Shown here: piece by piece, positions 1-8,330 of the stretch
How the letters are laid out: each line of letters opens with the position of its first letter
Numbering within the stretch: the stretch's first letter is position 1
NCBI GenBank assembly: GCA_022842065.1
Contig: JALHQH010000076.1
Location: forward strand, 1-43,736
Direction of reading: 5' to 3'
Length of the DNA: 43,736 bases
Source: Caldilineaceae bacterium
Lineage (GTDB): Bacteria > Chloroflexota > Anaerolineae > Caldilineales > Caldilineaceae
The notes under the pieces: generated by a model
What the model was told of the DNA's origin: nothing
Seen by the model: only the letters and a program-made list of their open reading frames with translations
Database searches by the model: none
Made by a program: the position numbers and the translations under genes

Positions 1-121
1 GGACCAAGAATATCATGATATTTCCCGGCTAAGGTCAACCGTCCCGCTGGGACGAACGCGGCTTTTAATCCAGCATAACTTAGGTAACACTGCACTAGTA
101 CAACTGGTTGATTTGCCACAG
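1..121. other. Intergenic edge with two small dyads
   Basis: This stretch lies downstream of the first minus-strand gene and has no gene that I can see. It contains a 14-bp perfect palindrome at 9-22 (AATATCATGATATT) and a 6-bp hairpin with a 3-nt loop at 40-54 (CGTCCC, GCT, GGGACG). Neither is followed by a clear T-tract, so I do not call a terminator. Confidence 0.4.
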
Positions 122-1624
122 CTAGTCCGCTTGCTCTGCTGCGTTCAGTTGGATAATGGCGAGCAGCAGCCAAGGTAGAAAGGCCAGCTTTGTTCCCCAA
201 GTAACAGCGTCCAGGGTGCCGTGGACCAGGAGCCCGCTCAGCGCGGCCAGTGCGCCTGCGCTAAGAGCCAGCGTTTCATTATGTTGGCGCGCGAGGTGGA
301 TCAGGCGGCGCTGGCGGCGGCGGTGGCTTTCATGCTCATCGTGCTGCATTACTGCGGCTGTGGCGTAGGGGCGACGTAGCGTCCTGATCGCCTGCCCAAT
401 GCTGCCCCCGATCAGAAACAGCCATGCAAGCAGGCCGGGCAATCCCAGATCCAGTCCGATTTGCAGGAACAGGTTGTGAGCATGGGTGGCCGCTTCGTGC
501 ATGATCGCGCCATTGGGATAGAGTAGCGGTATAATCGCGCGAAAGTTGCCGATCCCGATGCCGGTGTAAGGAAAATCATGGAACGCTTGCCCTGCGGCAT
601 ACCAGACTTCTGTGCGCCATTCGGCACCGCCAAAGGTATTGTCAGCACCCAATAGATCAAAGAGTGACCAGGCCCCCAATTGATAGAGGAGATAGCCGCC
701 CCCCAGCACGAGTAAGGGCAGACCATAGAGCAAGCGCGGCCAGCGCCAACTGCAAAGCACCAGCAAGACCACCCCTGTCCCCAGGTAGGCCCCACGGCTT
801 TGGGTCAACAATAAGAGGCCCAATGTCAGGAGCGCGAGCAGGGCCGCCCCTGCCTGACGCCATCGATCACGCGATTGGCGGCGGATGCGTACCCGTTTTT
901 TCTGGCCACTGTCATGCTGGCCACTGTCATCTTCTTCATCATCCTGCTGACTGGCAGAATGATGCCCGGCTTGGGTAGTGGGTATCATTGTCTGGGGTAG
1001 ACGGATGCTGCGCACCTTGGGCGGCAGGGCCAATGCCAGGCTGATCGCAAATAATTGGACCAATGCCCCCGCCAGGATGTTGGCATGGATCGTTTCGTCC
1101 AACCCACTGGGGATTGCTTGGAACCAATCATAGATCGGCATATAGAAGAGGCGAAAATTGCTCTTCCACTCGACCAGGGGCGGCGCGCTGACGACCAAGA
1201 CGCTGGTTAAGAGCAGCAGTAGCCAGCCAAAGAGCATGGTGCGTTGCTGCAGATCGCCATGGTTGATCACCGCCACATAGAGCACAAGGCCCAGCAGCAG
1301 ATAGCCGGTCGCCGCCCAGGTAGCCGGCTGATTCCCGGCGGCCAGCAGATTAACCGGTAGCCACAGCAGTAGGAGCCAGATCGGCCACGGCCCCAGGCGG
1401 AAGCGCCGCTCGACATAGGGTGCTGCCCACCAGCGGATGGGCCAGAAAAGGAAAAGGCCGGCAATGGCAAAGGGTTGTGTGGCCGGCGGCAAAAGGCCGG
1501 GTAGCGTTACCGGCACGGCCAGCAGCAGCAACCAAAACGGTTCCAAGCGGCAGAGCCAGGTCAACACGGCACGCGTTGACGAATCTTCTGCGTGGGATAG
1601 GTAAGAGTTTGCGGCTGAAAACAT
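122..1624 (-). CDS. O-antigen ligase/polymerase-like membrane protein (Wzy_C type)
   Basis: The 500-residue protein is strongly hydrophobic, with about 10-12 membrane segments over its length. The segment LLLLTQSRGAYLG followed by WRTEVWYAAGQAFHDFPYTG and then HAHNLFLQIGLDLGLPGL matches the Wzy_C / O-antigen ligase pattern: a conserved Arg after a TM, a periplasmic loop, and His-Asn before the next TM. Such enzymes polymerise or transfer lipid-linked glycans outside the membrane. A hydrophilic insert near residues 215-255 is first acidic (DDEEDD) and then basic (KKRVRIRR), which is unusual. It is the last minus-strand gene of the glycan locus. A second Wzy_C-like gene at 8331-9629 may divide the work (polymerase versus ligase); the sequence does not say which is which. 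Confidence 0.85.
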   Translation of the reverse strand: MFSAANSYLSHAEDSSTRAVLTWLCRLEPFWLLLLAVPVTLPGLLPPATQPFAIAGLFLFWPIRWWAAPYVERRFRLGPWPIWLLLLWLPVNLLAAGNQPATWAATGYLLLGLVLYVAVINHGDLQQRTMLFGWLLLLLTSVLVVSAPPLVEWKSNFRLFYMPIYDWFQAIPSGLDETIHANILAGALVQLFAISLALALPPKVRSIRLPQTMIPTTQAGHHSASQQDDEEDDSGQHDSGQKKRVRIRRQSRDRWRQAGAALLALLTLGLLLLTQSRGAYLGTGVVLLVLCSWRWPRLLYGLPLLVLGGGYLLYQLGAWSLFDLLGADNTFGGAEWRTEVWYAAGQAFHDFPYTGIGIGNFRAIIPLLYPNGAIMHEAATHAHNLFLQIGLDLGLPGLLAWLFLIGGSIGQAIRTLRRPYATAAVMQHDEHESHRRRQRRLIHLARQHNETLALSAGALAALSGLLVHGTLDAVTWGTKLAFLPWLLLAIIQLNAAEQAD

Positions 1625-1640
1625 GGGCCTTCTTTATTCT

Positions 1641-1705
1641 ATCGGCGTTACGCAGGGCTCTCTGGCTTCGACACGCTCAGCCGCCGAGCCCTGCGTAACG
1701 CCGAT
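1641..1705. repeat. Long inverted repeat, 20-bp perfect arms, conserved loop (copy A)
   Basis: Arms 1641-1660 and 1686-1705 are perfect reverse complements. The 25-nt loop carries CTGGCTTCGACACGCTCAGC, which recurs in the hairpins at 7241-7277 and 32282-32346 although their stems differ. It sits between the start of the O-antigen ligase-like gene and the stop of the GT26 gene, both minus. No run of T follows on either strand, so a simple intrinsic terminator is not evident. Confidence 0.85.
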
Positions 1706-1779
1706 GCTAGATACTTGACGCAGCGGTCTTGCGGCAAGGTATGCACGAATTCCACACGATGACACCCAACTAACCGGCC

Positions 1780-2559
1780 TTATCGCTGTTCTGCGCTTTC
1801 CATCTGAAAATGGCGCAAGCGCAGCGTGGAGAGGAGCAGCAGCCAGAGAAATTGGGGATTGTTGATCAGGTAGCGATGGGCCAAACGTCTTGGCTCACAG
1901 AGCAGGCGAAAAACCCACTCGAAGCCACTGCGTTGCAGCCAGCGTGGTGCCTGCGGTTTGCGATTGGTCAGGAAATCAAACGCGGCACCGACGCCGATCA
2001 AGGTCGCCCCTTCAATCTTGTGTACATGATCCGCCATCCACCGTTCCTGCTTTGGCGAACCCAGCCCAACCCAAACAATATCCGGGCGCGTGTGATTGAT
2101 GCGGTCAATGACTGCTTGATCTTCGGCTGGGGTCAAGGCGCGAAAGGGCGGTGAGTAGGTGCCCACCACGTTTAAGCCTGGGTAAAGTCGGCCCAGGGTC
2201 TGGGCTAACTTTTCGGGTACGCCTTCCGCACCGCCATAGAAAAAATGGCGATAGTTGGTCTCGATTGAACGCTGACAGACCGTGCGCATTAAATCCGGCC
2301 CATAGACGCGATCAACTTCTTTATGGCCATATAGTCGTAGCAGCCAAACGACCGGCATCCCATCTGGCGTGGTTAAGCCGCTATTGTTAAAGATCGGTTT
2401 AAGGCTAGGGTCATGATAACAATCCATGACGGAATGCACCGGCGTTACACAGATGTACTTTGATTGGCGTTGCGTAATCCATTCATCAATGGTCGCGACT
2501 GCCTGGGTCATATTGATGGCGCTAACGCCAACGCCTAAAATGTTGCAGCGTTTATACAT
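1780..2559 (-). CDS. WecG/TagA/CpsF family glycosyltransferase (GT26)
   Basis: The 259-residue protein has the GT26 hallmarks: LGVGVSAINMTQAV at the N-terminus, TPDGMPVVW near residue 85, a RVYGPDLM motif, FYGGAEGVPEKLA, and WVGLGSPKQERWM. This family transfers N-acetylmannosamine or related sugars to an undecaprenyl-diphosphate-linked acceptor on the inner face of the membrane (family knowledge). Length is normal. It starts 13 nt after the stop of the epimerase gene at 2573-3535, so the two are probably co-transcribed. The donor sugar cannot be read from the sequence. Confidence 0.9.
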   Translation of the reverse strand: MYKRCNILGVGVSAINMTQAVATIDEWITQRQSKYICVTPVHSVMDCYHDPSLKPIFNNSGLTTPDGMPVVWLLRLYGHKEVDRVYGPDLMRTVCQRSIETNYRHFFYGGAEGVPEKLAQTLGRLYPGLNVVGTYSPPFRALTPAEDQAVIDRINHTRPDIVWVGLGSPKQERWMADHVHKIEGATLIGVGAAFDFLTNRKPQAPRWLQRSGFEWVFRLLCEPRRLAHRYLINNPQFLWLLLLSTLRLRHFQMESAEQR

Positions 2560-2572
2560 GGCTTTCTCTATT

Positions 2573-3535
2573 TCAAATATAATGTTGGCGCTTTAGCCAC
2601 TCAGTCGTTTCTTTGATGCCTTCCGTCAACGAAAATGGTGGTTGACCAAAAGCTTGAAAGGTCGGCTCCATCGGTGTTGGATAATCGGTGACCATGCTTT
2701 GGTAGCGCGCCGAATGGATGGGGAAACGCACGCCGGTTGCTTTGAGCAGATCCCCAATCAACGCAATGCTCTGGACCATGGGCCGGGGGATGACACGGAC
2801 TTCGTGCTGCGTAATCGCTTTGGAAAATTCATTGGTCCACTCATAGATATTGATCGGCTGATCACCGACGTAGTAGACTTTTTGATCAACGAGCGCCGCG
2901 GGTGCCTGCAAGATTTGTTCGATTTGGTAAACCACATTGCCGACATAGCCATAGGAGCGCACCACCGGTTGACGGCCAGGGTGAAAATAGCGGCCTTGCT
3001 TTAACACCCGCCAAAATTCATGGGGATATCTGGGATGCCACGGTCCCCAGATATTGGTTGGCCGAATAATCGTCCAGGTGCAAGCCAAATTCGCTGTGCG
3101 TGTCATCTGTTCGGTCAGCGCTTTACTCTGGCCATAGGCGGTGTGTGGTTCAAAGTCTTGATCATGTTCGGGTAGATGGCCAGGGCGATGGACAAATTGG
3201 GTCGAAGTAATAATGACGCGCTGGACCGTAGGCGTCGCTTTGATGGCTGCCAGTACATTCGCCGTGCCCGCGGTATTGACCTGATAATCAGCCAGTGCCT
3301 CGCTGTCGGTATCGGTGCGGGCAGCCAAGTGGACCACATGGGTGGGTTGGAAGGTCGCAAAGATTTCGACTAACTGTTGTGGGTCGAGCACGGTGGCTGC
3401 TTGCCAATAGGGCAGGTGCGATTCGTCTAATGGCTTTTGGGCATCAACGTTTAAAAAGATGCGATTTTTTTCGCGTAAATAGTTGACTAGATTGGTGCCA
3501 ATAAACCCGCTGGCCCCGGTACAAATAATTCTCAT
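2573..3535 (-). CDS. NAD-dependent epimerase/dehydratase (extended SDR)
   Basis: A Rossmann start (MRIICTGASGFIGTNL, TGxxGxxG) is followed by VVHLAA and the catalytic YGQSK (Tyr-x3-Lys) near residue 155, then RPTNIWGP. This is the extended short-chain dehydrogenase family that acts on nucleotide sugars, most like UDP-hexose 4-epimerases or reductases. I chose the ATG at 3535 (320 aa) because the Rossmann motif begins at once there. An upstream ATG at 3580 would add 15 low-complexity residues and overlap the preceding gene's stop. Substrate is unknown. I considered HldD, which the locus otherwise lacks, but saw no HldD-specific features. Confidence 0.85.
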   Translation of the reverse strand: MRIICTGASGFIGTNLVNYLREKNRIFLNVDAQKPLDESHLPYWQAATVLDPQQLVEIFATFQPTHVVHLAARTDTDSEALADYQVNTAGTANVLAAIKATPTVQRVIITSTQFVHRPGHLPEHDQDFEPHTAYGQSKALTEQMTRTANLACTWTIIRPTNIWGPWHPRYPHEFWRVLKQGRYFHPGRQPVVRSYGYVGNVVYQIEQILQAPAALVDQKVYYVGDQPINIYEWTNEFSKAITQHEVRVIPRPMVQSIALIGDLLKATGVRFPIHSARYQSMVTDYPTPMEPTFQAFGQPPFSLTEGIKETTEWLKRQHYI

Positions 3536-3563
3536 GGCGATTGGCTTGCCTGTTCTATGTGCG

Positions 3564-4193
3564 CTAGGTGCGGTACACAATCAGTGATTTGGTGAGACCC
3601 ATGAAATTTTCATGGTAGAGTTCGGCGTTACGAAATAAGGTGCGCAGATCGCGTTTGCCCAGGAGCCAGATGTGCTCCGCTTCCGTGATCGGATCAAGGT
3701 TTAACATTTTGGCAAAGGAAAACGGCCAAACTTTGGCAATAAAATTGCGCGTATGGCGCGGTAAATATTGGTAAAAGGGAAAGACAAAGTGCGGTTCGAT
3801 GGGAAAGTGCTTGTAGGGCGTCTGCACCCAATACTTCTTGGCAACGCGTTGCACTTCCTGCGCAAACAGTTGCTGCCGGGCCATATCCCCAACATGCTCA
3901 ATGACACTATTGGAGAAGACAATGTCAAATTGTTGATCCTGAAACATGGTCATTGCGCAGGCATCACCTTGTACCCAGGTAAAGGGCGGCGGCTGCTGTT
4001 GCGGCAATTCAATATTGAGAATTGTGACATTCTCTGCCAGATTGCTGCCTTCCCAAAAATGTTGGTAGCCACCGACATCCAGAATTTTGTCTTGTGCCGT
4101 TACATGTAGTCTTGCCAAGAAATTTTGGAAGCGGACCTGGCGGAATTTATTGTTGATATTTATATACTTGTGCGAGTTAAAGGAGCTTTTCAT
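3564..4193 (-). CDS. Class I SAM-dependent methyltransferase
   Basis: The 209-residue protein has motif I as KILDVGGYQHFWEG near residue 37 and the post-II segment FDIVFSNSVIEHVGD near residue 110, typical of methyltransferase type 11/12 enzymes. The long segment after it (YWVQTPYKHFPIEPHFVFPF) resembles enzymes that modify glycans or their lipid carriers in polysaccharide loci. The gene lies 28 nt upstream of the epimerase start and probably belongs to the same transcript. Substrate is unknown. Confidence 0.8.
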   Translation of the reverse strand: MKSSFNSHKYININNKFRQVRFQNFLARLHVTAQDKILDVGGYQHFWEGSNLAENVTILNIELPQQQPPPFTWVQGDACAMTMFQDQQFDIVFSNSVIEHVGDMARQQLFAQEVQRVAKKYWVQTPYKHFPIEPHFVFPFYQYLPRHTRNFIAKVWPFSFAKMLNLDPITEAEHIWLLGKRDLRTLFRNAELYHENFMGLTKSLIVYRT

Positions 4194-4259
4194 TTGTCCT
4201 CACAAATTTTTAGTGACAGCATAACGGGACGACTACGGCCAGGGCAGAAAAAGCATCAT

Positions 4260-4298
4260 CCAGGGTGAAATCACTGACCACCAATGATTTCACCCTGG
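4260..4298 (-). terminator. Probable intrinsic terminator after the GT4 gene
   Basis: Perfect 14-bp arms 4260-4273 and 4285-4298 flank an 11-nt loop. Reading the minus strand, the stem is followed after about 8 nt by a run of five T. It lies in the 127-nt gap between the stop at 4321 and the next start at 4193. It would separate the transcript of genes 4321-7173 from 1780-4193. Confidence 0.6.
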
Positions 4299-4320
4299 CC
4301 AATGGTAACGGCCACGACCA

Positions 4321-5475
4321 TCAGCTTGGCGTGGCTACAGCTTGTTTGGCGATGGCTTCATCACATTGGGGGGCTGCTACAGCCTCGAATACACTTTCTA
4401 AATTTTGATAAAATTTATCGATGGTATAGTTTTCCAAATATATTTTTCTGCCCTTTTGTCCCATCGTCTTGCGGCGTTCGGGATCTTGAATCAGCAGCTC
4501 TAACTTGTCGGCAACAGCCCTACTCGCTTTAATCGGCACCAGATATCCTGACTCTCCGGCGTGGACGACCGAGGGAATCCCGCGCCATTGGGTGGCGACA
4601 ACTGGTAAACTAAATTGCATTGCTTCTAAAATCACCAGCCCAAAGGTCTCGGATTCAAAGTGGGTGGGAAAACAAAGGATATCGGCCTTGGCATAGGCTT
4701 GCCATTTGTCAGCGCCGGTTAGCACGCCTAAGAAGGTGACCTGGGCTTCAAGTTGCCAGGTTGCAATTTTATGGGTGACTTCGCTCTTGAATTCATCAGA
4801 AATAAACTTGCCCATAAATGCGAAGTGGAATTTTATATCTTTTTCCCGTAAATAGTGCGCAGCCTCCAGTGCCACCAAAACGCCCTTTGATTCGCAGAGG
4901 ACGCCGGTAAAGAGGATCATCACCTGCTCTTGTGCTGGCTTTGTTACGTGCTTATATTGCGCATAGACATCTTCAATGCCATTGGGCACGATGTAGTGTG
5001 CCCGCGCCGCCAAGCGCTCACCATCGGGTGGATTTAGCGTCGATAACTGAATCGCGGCATCAGGCTTAAAATATGCGGCGCGGAATAGGACGCGCAACCA
5101 GGGGGCGAGGGTTGGATACAACTCGGAAATGCCGGCGGCATGAAAATGGAAAATGGTTTTCTTAAATAACCACCGCGTGCAGAGCAGAATAAAGAGATCG
5201 CGATACATGGGGATCCGATCGGGACCTGCGGGTGGGTAATATAAGATATCAATGCCATGCCGGAACCGTTGATAGATGATGATGAGCACCACTTTGAAGA
5301 GATGCAGAATTTTTGTGATTTGAAATTTGCCGATACTATCCATGTCTTTTGAAAAAGCAAGCAAGGTATGGTATAGCACGATTTTTTGATAAGGCGCGGC
5401 CAATAGCTTTTGGATCATAATGGCTTGCCCGCCAAAAGGGGGCGGGGTTTGCCCAACAACGAGCACCTTGATCAT
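4321..5475 (-). CDS. Glycosyltransferase family 4 (GT-B)
   Basis: The 384-residue protein starts with VLVVGQTPPPFGGQAIMIQ, the usual GT4 N-terminal loop, and has ILFTGVLCESKGV near residue 190. The C-terminal donor-binding motif ESETFGLVILEAMQFSLPVV (EX7E) is followed by GIPSVVHAGESGYLV. These are the signature elements of retaining GT4 enzymes that use nucleotide sugars. Its start codon overlaps the stop of the upstream methyltransferase by 4 bp (ATGA), which indicates translational coupling. The sugar and linkage are unknown. Confidence 0.9.
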   Translation of the reverse strand: MIKVLVVGQTPPPFGGQAIMIQKLLAAPYQKIVLYHTLLAFSKDMDSIGKFQITKILHLFKVVLIIIYQRFRHGIDILYYPPAGPDRIPMYRDLFILLCTRWLFKKTIFHFHAAGISELYPTLAPWLRVLFRAAYFKPDAAIQLSTLNPPDGERLAARAHYIVPNGIEDVYAQYKHVTKPAQEQVMILFTGVLCESKGVLVALEAAHYLREKDIKFHFAFMGKFISDEFKSEVTHKIATWQLEAQVTFLGVLTGADKWQAYAKADILCFPTHFESETFGLVILEAMQFSLPVVATQWRGIPSVVHAGESGYLVPIKASRAVADKLELLIQDPERRKTMGQKGRKIYLENYTIDKFYQNLESVFEAVAAPQCDEAIAKQAVATPS

Positions 5476-6254
5476 TGTTTGATTCCTAACACAACTAATT
5501 GTTGAGGTAGATAATGTTTTGGTACCAAATTTTCACAAAGCTGCACCAGCCCATAGGGCAAGACGGCTAAGATGCCCCGTAAGAGTTTGAACAATAAGCG
5601 GATCGGGTCTTGCTGATGGCGCAACTCGTGTTGCAAGATAAAGCTGCTCCAGCGATCGACTTCGCGTGCTTTGACGATCTTAATCCCCACGCCAGCGAGC
5701 TTTTGGGCTAAACTTTCTGGTGTATAGGTGCGGACATGTTTGTAATCCACCCAGACCTCATTAATCGGCACATTGAGTAAGAGGTGGCCATTAGGTTGCA
5801 AGGCATCGACAAATTGCTGTAGCAGAAATTCGTCTGACTCGACATGTTCGAGCACATGCGAACAGACAATCAGGTCAAAATTATTGGGTGACAGTTTTTG
5901 ATTGTAGCTCTCCACCACCTTCACCGAGCGCCCGATAAAGGCCATGACCGCTTGCAACGAACGAACCACATTGCTGGAGATGTCAAAGCAATAAAGCTCG
6001 CTGCGCGCCTTTGGCATATTGAGCAAAAAGACGCCCCAGCCACAGCCATAATCGAGTACTTTGATTTTCCGGGTTTGGGTGACTGTTTTGATGACCGCCG
6101 CACTCATTGCATGATTGGCGCGACTTTTTGATTTTTGGTCAAAAGAAACAGTGGCATGCAATAAGTGAAAAATAGGATGATTATAGTGATATAGCTGCTG
6201 GTAATATTCTTGATTGACTAACTCGGGATTGCGGATGGTGCTTTGTTTTGCCAT
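5472..6254 (-). CDS. Class I SAM-dependent methyltransferase
   Basis: Motif I is VLDYGCGWGVFLLNMP and motif post-II is FDLIVCSHVLEHVESDEFLL, followed by NGHLLLNVPINE, all typical of methyltransferase domain 11/25 proteins. I chose the ATG at 6254 (MAKQSTIRN, 260 aa). The frame stays open to 6356, but that start would overlap the upstream gene and add a poorly composed 34-residue leader. The gene ends in a 4-bp overlap with the GT4 gene. It probably methylates a sugar residue of the locus product, but this is inference from context only. Confidence 0.82.
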   Translation of the reverse strand: MAKQSTIRNPELVNQEYYQQLYHYNHPIFHLLHATVSFDQKSKSRANHAMSAAVIKTVTQTRKIKVLDYGCGWGVFLLNMPKARSELYCFDISSNVVRSLQAVMAFIGRSVKVVESYNQKLSPNNFDLIVCSHVLEHVESDEFLLQQFVDALQPNGHLLLNVPINEVWVDYKHVRTYTPESLAQKLAGVGIKIVKAREVDRWSSFILQHELRHQQDPIRLLFKLLRGILAVLPYGLVQLCENLVPKHYLPQQLVVLGIKQ

Positions 6255-6318
6255 TGTTTTTGCTCTAAATCCGTAAAGAAGATCGTGATAATCGGTGTGA
6301 ATGCCTGACGCGCTGGGC

Positions 6319-7173
6319 TTAGATTTTCTGCAAAACCAGCTTGAAATTAGTGGCATCGCCTAGTCGATTAAGCGCAGCGTGGGTAAAGGCATAACGCCCA
6401 CCGGCATAACGATCATGCTTTAAGACTTGAAAGCCCAGCCGCTTTAAAAATGCAACCAATGCTAAATCGTCGATTCCGGTATTAACATGATATTCGGCCA
6501 GGACACCTAAATTTTCTGGGCGCAAATCCAATGCTGATTTGTCTTGGCGCTCATTACTCATCGTGCGCAAAAATCGGCGCTTGGCGGCCGCGCCAAGATC
6601 ACGTGATTGTTGTAAGATCTTAAAGAGGAAATAATCTAGTTGCAGCAAGCCTTTGGTGATGAATTTCAGGTCGTTATGTGGTGTCGGATCAAATACAGTA
6701 TATAAAATCCCCTGTGGGCGCAAACGTGTAAAAGCCAACGCCAGGATCTCTTCAATGTTTTCGAGATGGTGCAAGGCCGAAGAAAAGACAATCAAATCAT
6801 ATTTTGTCTCGCCATTACTCAGGAATTCACCGATTTCTGCGTAGACAATCTGCGTGGCAAAGCCGGCGGCTTCTGCTTTTTGTTGAAATATCGCGAGCAA
6901 GTCCGTTGAGATATCGCAGGTAGTTACATTAATGCCTCTTTGCATGAGCTTTAGGGAAATATTACCTGAGCCGCCACATGCATCAAGCGCGGTTACACTT
7001 TTGGTATAGCGTTTAATTTCTTTGACGATATAATTGAGATCATTTTCAATCAGCTGTTGTGCATGTGCATCCTTGATGCAAGTTTCCGTCGTATCATATA
7101 GATCGGCGGTCTGCGCATAGAATAGACGATTTGCTTCTACAACTTTATGATATTGTGCAGTTGGTTGCCACAT
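6319..7173 (-). CDS. Class I SAM-dependent methyltransferase
   Basis: The 284-residue protein has VTALDACGGSGNISLKLMQR (motif I), NVTTCDIS (the acidic end of beta 2) and KYDLIVFSSALHHLENIEE (post-II). The C-terminal part, with GVLAEYHVNTGIDD and FQVLKHDRY, resembles the variable substrate part of small-molecule methyltransferases. It lies 64 nt upstream of the next methyltransferase in the same orientation. It is the first gene of a three-gene cluster (6319-7173, 5472-6254, 4321-5475). Substrate is unknown. Confidence 0.82.
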   Translation of the reverse strand: MWQPTAQYHKVVEANRLFYAQTADLYDTTETCIKDAHAQQLIENDLNYIVKEIKRYTKSVTALDACGGSGNISLKLMQRGINVTTCDISTDLLAIFQQKAEAAGFATQIVYAEIGEFLSNGETKYDLIVFSSALHHLENIEEILALAFTRLRPQGILYTVFDPTPHNDLKFITKGLLQLDYFLFKILQQSRDLGAAAKRRFLRTMSNERQDKSALDLRPENLGVLAEYHVNTGIDDLALVAFLKRLGFQVLKHDRYAGGRYAFTHAALNRLGDATNFKLVLQKI

Positions 7174-7240
7174 TGGTTTCTCATCCCTGTGAACTTAAAA
7201 GGTGCTGCGCTGCAGACTAAGTAACGATAGGGTTTACCCA

Positions 7241-7277
7241 ATTACCGGTGGCTGAGTTTGTCGAAGCCAGCGGTAAT
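7241..7277. repeat. Hairpin with the conserved loop (copy B)
   Basis: Thirteen-base arms with one mismatch (ATTACCGGTGGCT against the complement of AGCCAGCGGTAAT) flank GAGTTTGTCGA. On the minus strand the centre reads CTGGCTTCGACAAACTCAGC, the same core as copies A and C. It begins 2 nt after the stop codon of the GT2 gene. No T-tract is visible. Confidence 0.75.
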
Positions 7278-7279
7278 CA

Positions 7280-8158
7280 CTATATATTTTGCGCTTTGGG
7301 GGTGAATAGATTGTCTCGCCACATAGAAACCGGATTGGCGACGCAGAATTCGCGCCGCACCTTCGGGTCGGCTGTGGCGTAGATCGCATAGTTAATTGCT
7401 TCTGGCTGCCAGTAAGCACCGGCCAGGCCTTTTTCAAGCCAGCGTGCCACATTCAGTGGCCATCCTAGCCATCGCACCCAGCTTGGCGCGGTTTGATGCA
7501 TTTGTGCTAGCTCACTCTGTGAGAGAGCATTTGCACTTAAATTGTTACCTGTCCAGGTAAATGTCGATAAAAATTTTCGACAATGGTCAAATTGATAGTG
7601 GTTACGGATCAGCTTTACCATAAAATCAGCATCACTGATGCTCTTTAAGCTTGTATCAAAGCGTAGGCCACTATTGAAGACGCGCTGGCGAAAAAAGGTG
7701 GCGCAGGTAAAAAGATACAACTGCGAACTGAGAATGTAATACCAGCGCGGTTGATGGCTCTTGCGATAGGCCAGCAGTTCGCCGGTGGGATGGACCATGA
7801 GCACATCCCCAAAGAGGACGTCGACCTGCGCTTTGTGCGCAAAGCGGTCTTTGATATAAGCTAAGGTTCCCGGCAGATACTGCTCATCACAATTTAAGTG
7901 AGCAATGAGCTGGCCAGAGGCCATGTTGATACCTTTATTGATCGCATCGTACATTCCCTGGTCGCGCTCACTCACATATTTGATGCGCGGCTGTTGTTGG
8001 AGCCATTCAACTGTCCCATCAGTTGAGCCACCATCGACAATGATGTGCTCAATGGTTACCCCAGCCTGATCGGCAACTGATGCACAACAAAGTTTCAAGT
8101 AGGGCAGCATGTTATAGCTGGGGGTAACGATGGAAAAATCTATTTGTCTAGTGGCCAT
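7280..8158 (-). CDS. Glycosyltransferase family 2 (GT-A)
   Basis: The 292-residue protein begins with FSIVTPSYNMLPYLKLCCAS and has EHIIVDGGSTDGTVEWL, the nucleotide-binding DGGSTD motif. It continues with SERDQGMYDAINKGI and HLNCDEQYLPG, where the expected DxD appears as NCDEQ. This is the family 2 inverting glycosyltransferase fold with the WcaA-like pattern common in capsule and O-antigen loci. Length is normal. It is flanked by two hairpins (7241-7277 and 8227-8292), so it may be a separate transcript. Confidence 0.9.
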   Translation of the reverse strand: MATRQIDFSIVTPSYNMLPYLKLCCASVADQAGVTIEHIIVDGGSTDGTVEWLQQQPRIKYVSERDQGMYDAINKGINMASGQLIAHLNCDEQYLPGTLAYIKDRFAHKAQVDVLFGDVLMVHPTGELLAYRKSHQPRWYYILSSQLYLFTCATFFRQRVFNSGLRFDTSLKSISDADFMVKLIRNHYQFDHCRKFLSTFTWTGNNLSANALSQSELAQMHQTAPSWVRWLGWPLNVARWLEKGLAGAYWQPEAINYAIYATADPKVRREFCVANPVSMWRDNLFTPKAQNI

Positions 8159-8226
8159 TGGATGCTCGTCTGCTTTACTATACTGAAGTCAAGTTGAGAA
8201 CCGGAGTTTTGCTGGCTAACGGGATT

Positions 8227-8292
8227 GCGTGCGTCGCACTGACCGCCAACTGTTTCCAGTCCGCTAGATGCTTTGGTCAGTGCGACGCACGC
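8227..8292. repeat. Long inverted repeat, 18-bp perfect arms
   Basis: Arms 8227-8244 and 8275-8292 are perfect reverse complements around a 30-nt loop. It lies in the 172-nt gap between the Wzy-like gene (stop 8331) and the GT2 gene (start 8158). No T-tract follows on the minus strand. The loop does not match the shared loop of copies A to C. Confidence 0.85.
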
Positions 8293-8330
8293 TGACCGAA
8301 ACTAGGGGTTTCATTCTGATTTGAGTATAA

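Noticed and set aside
2573..3535. Candidate hldD
   Set aside because: It has only general extended-SDR motifs. Context would welcome an HldD, but no specific feature supports it.
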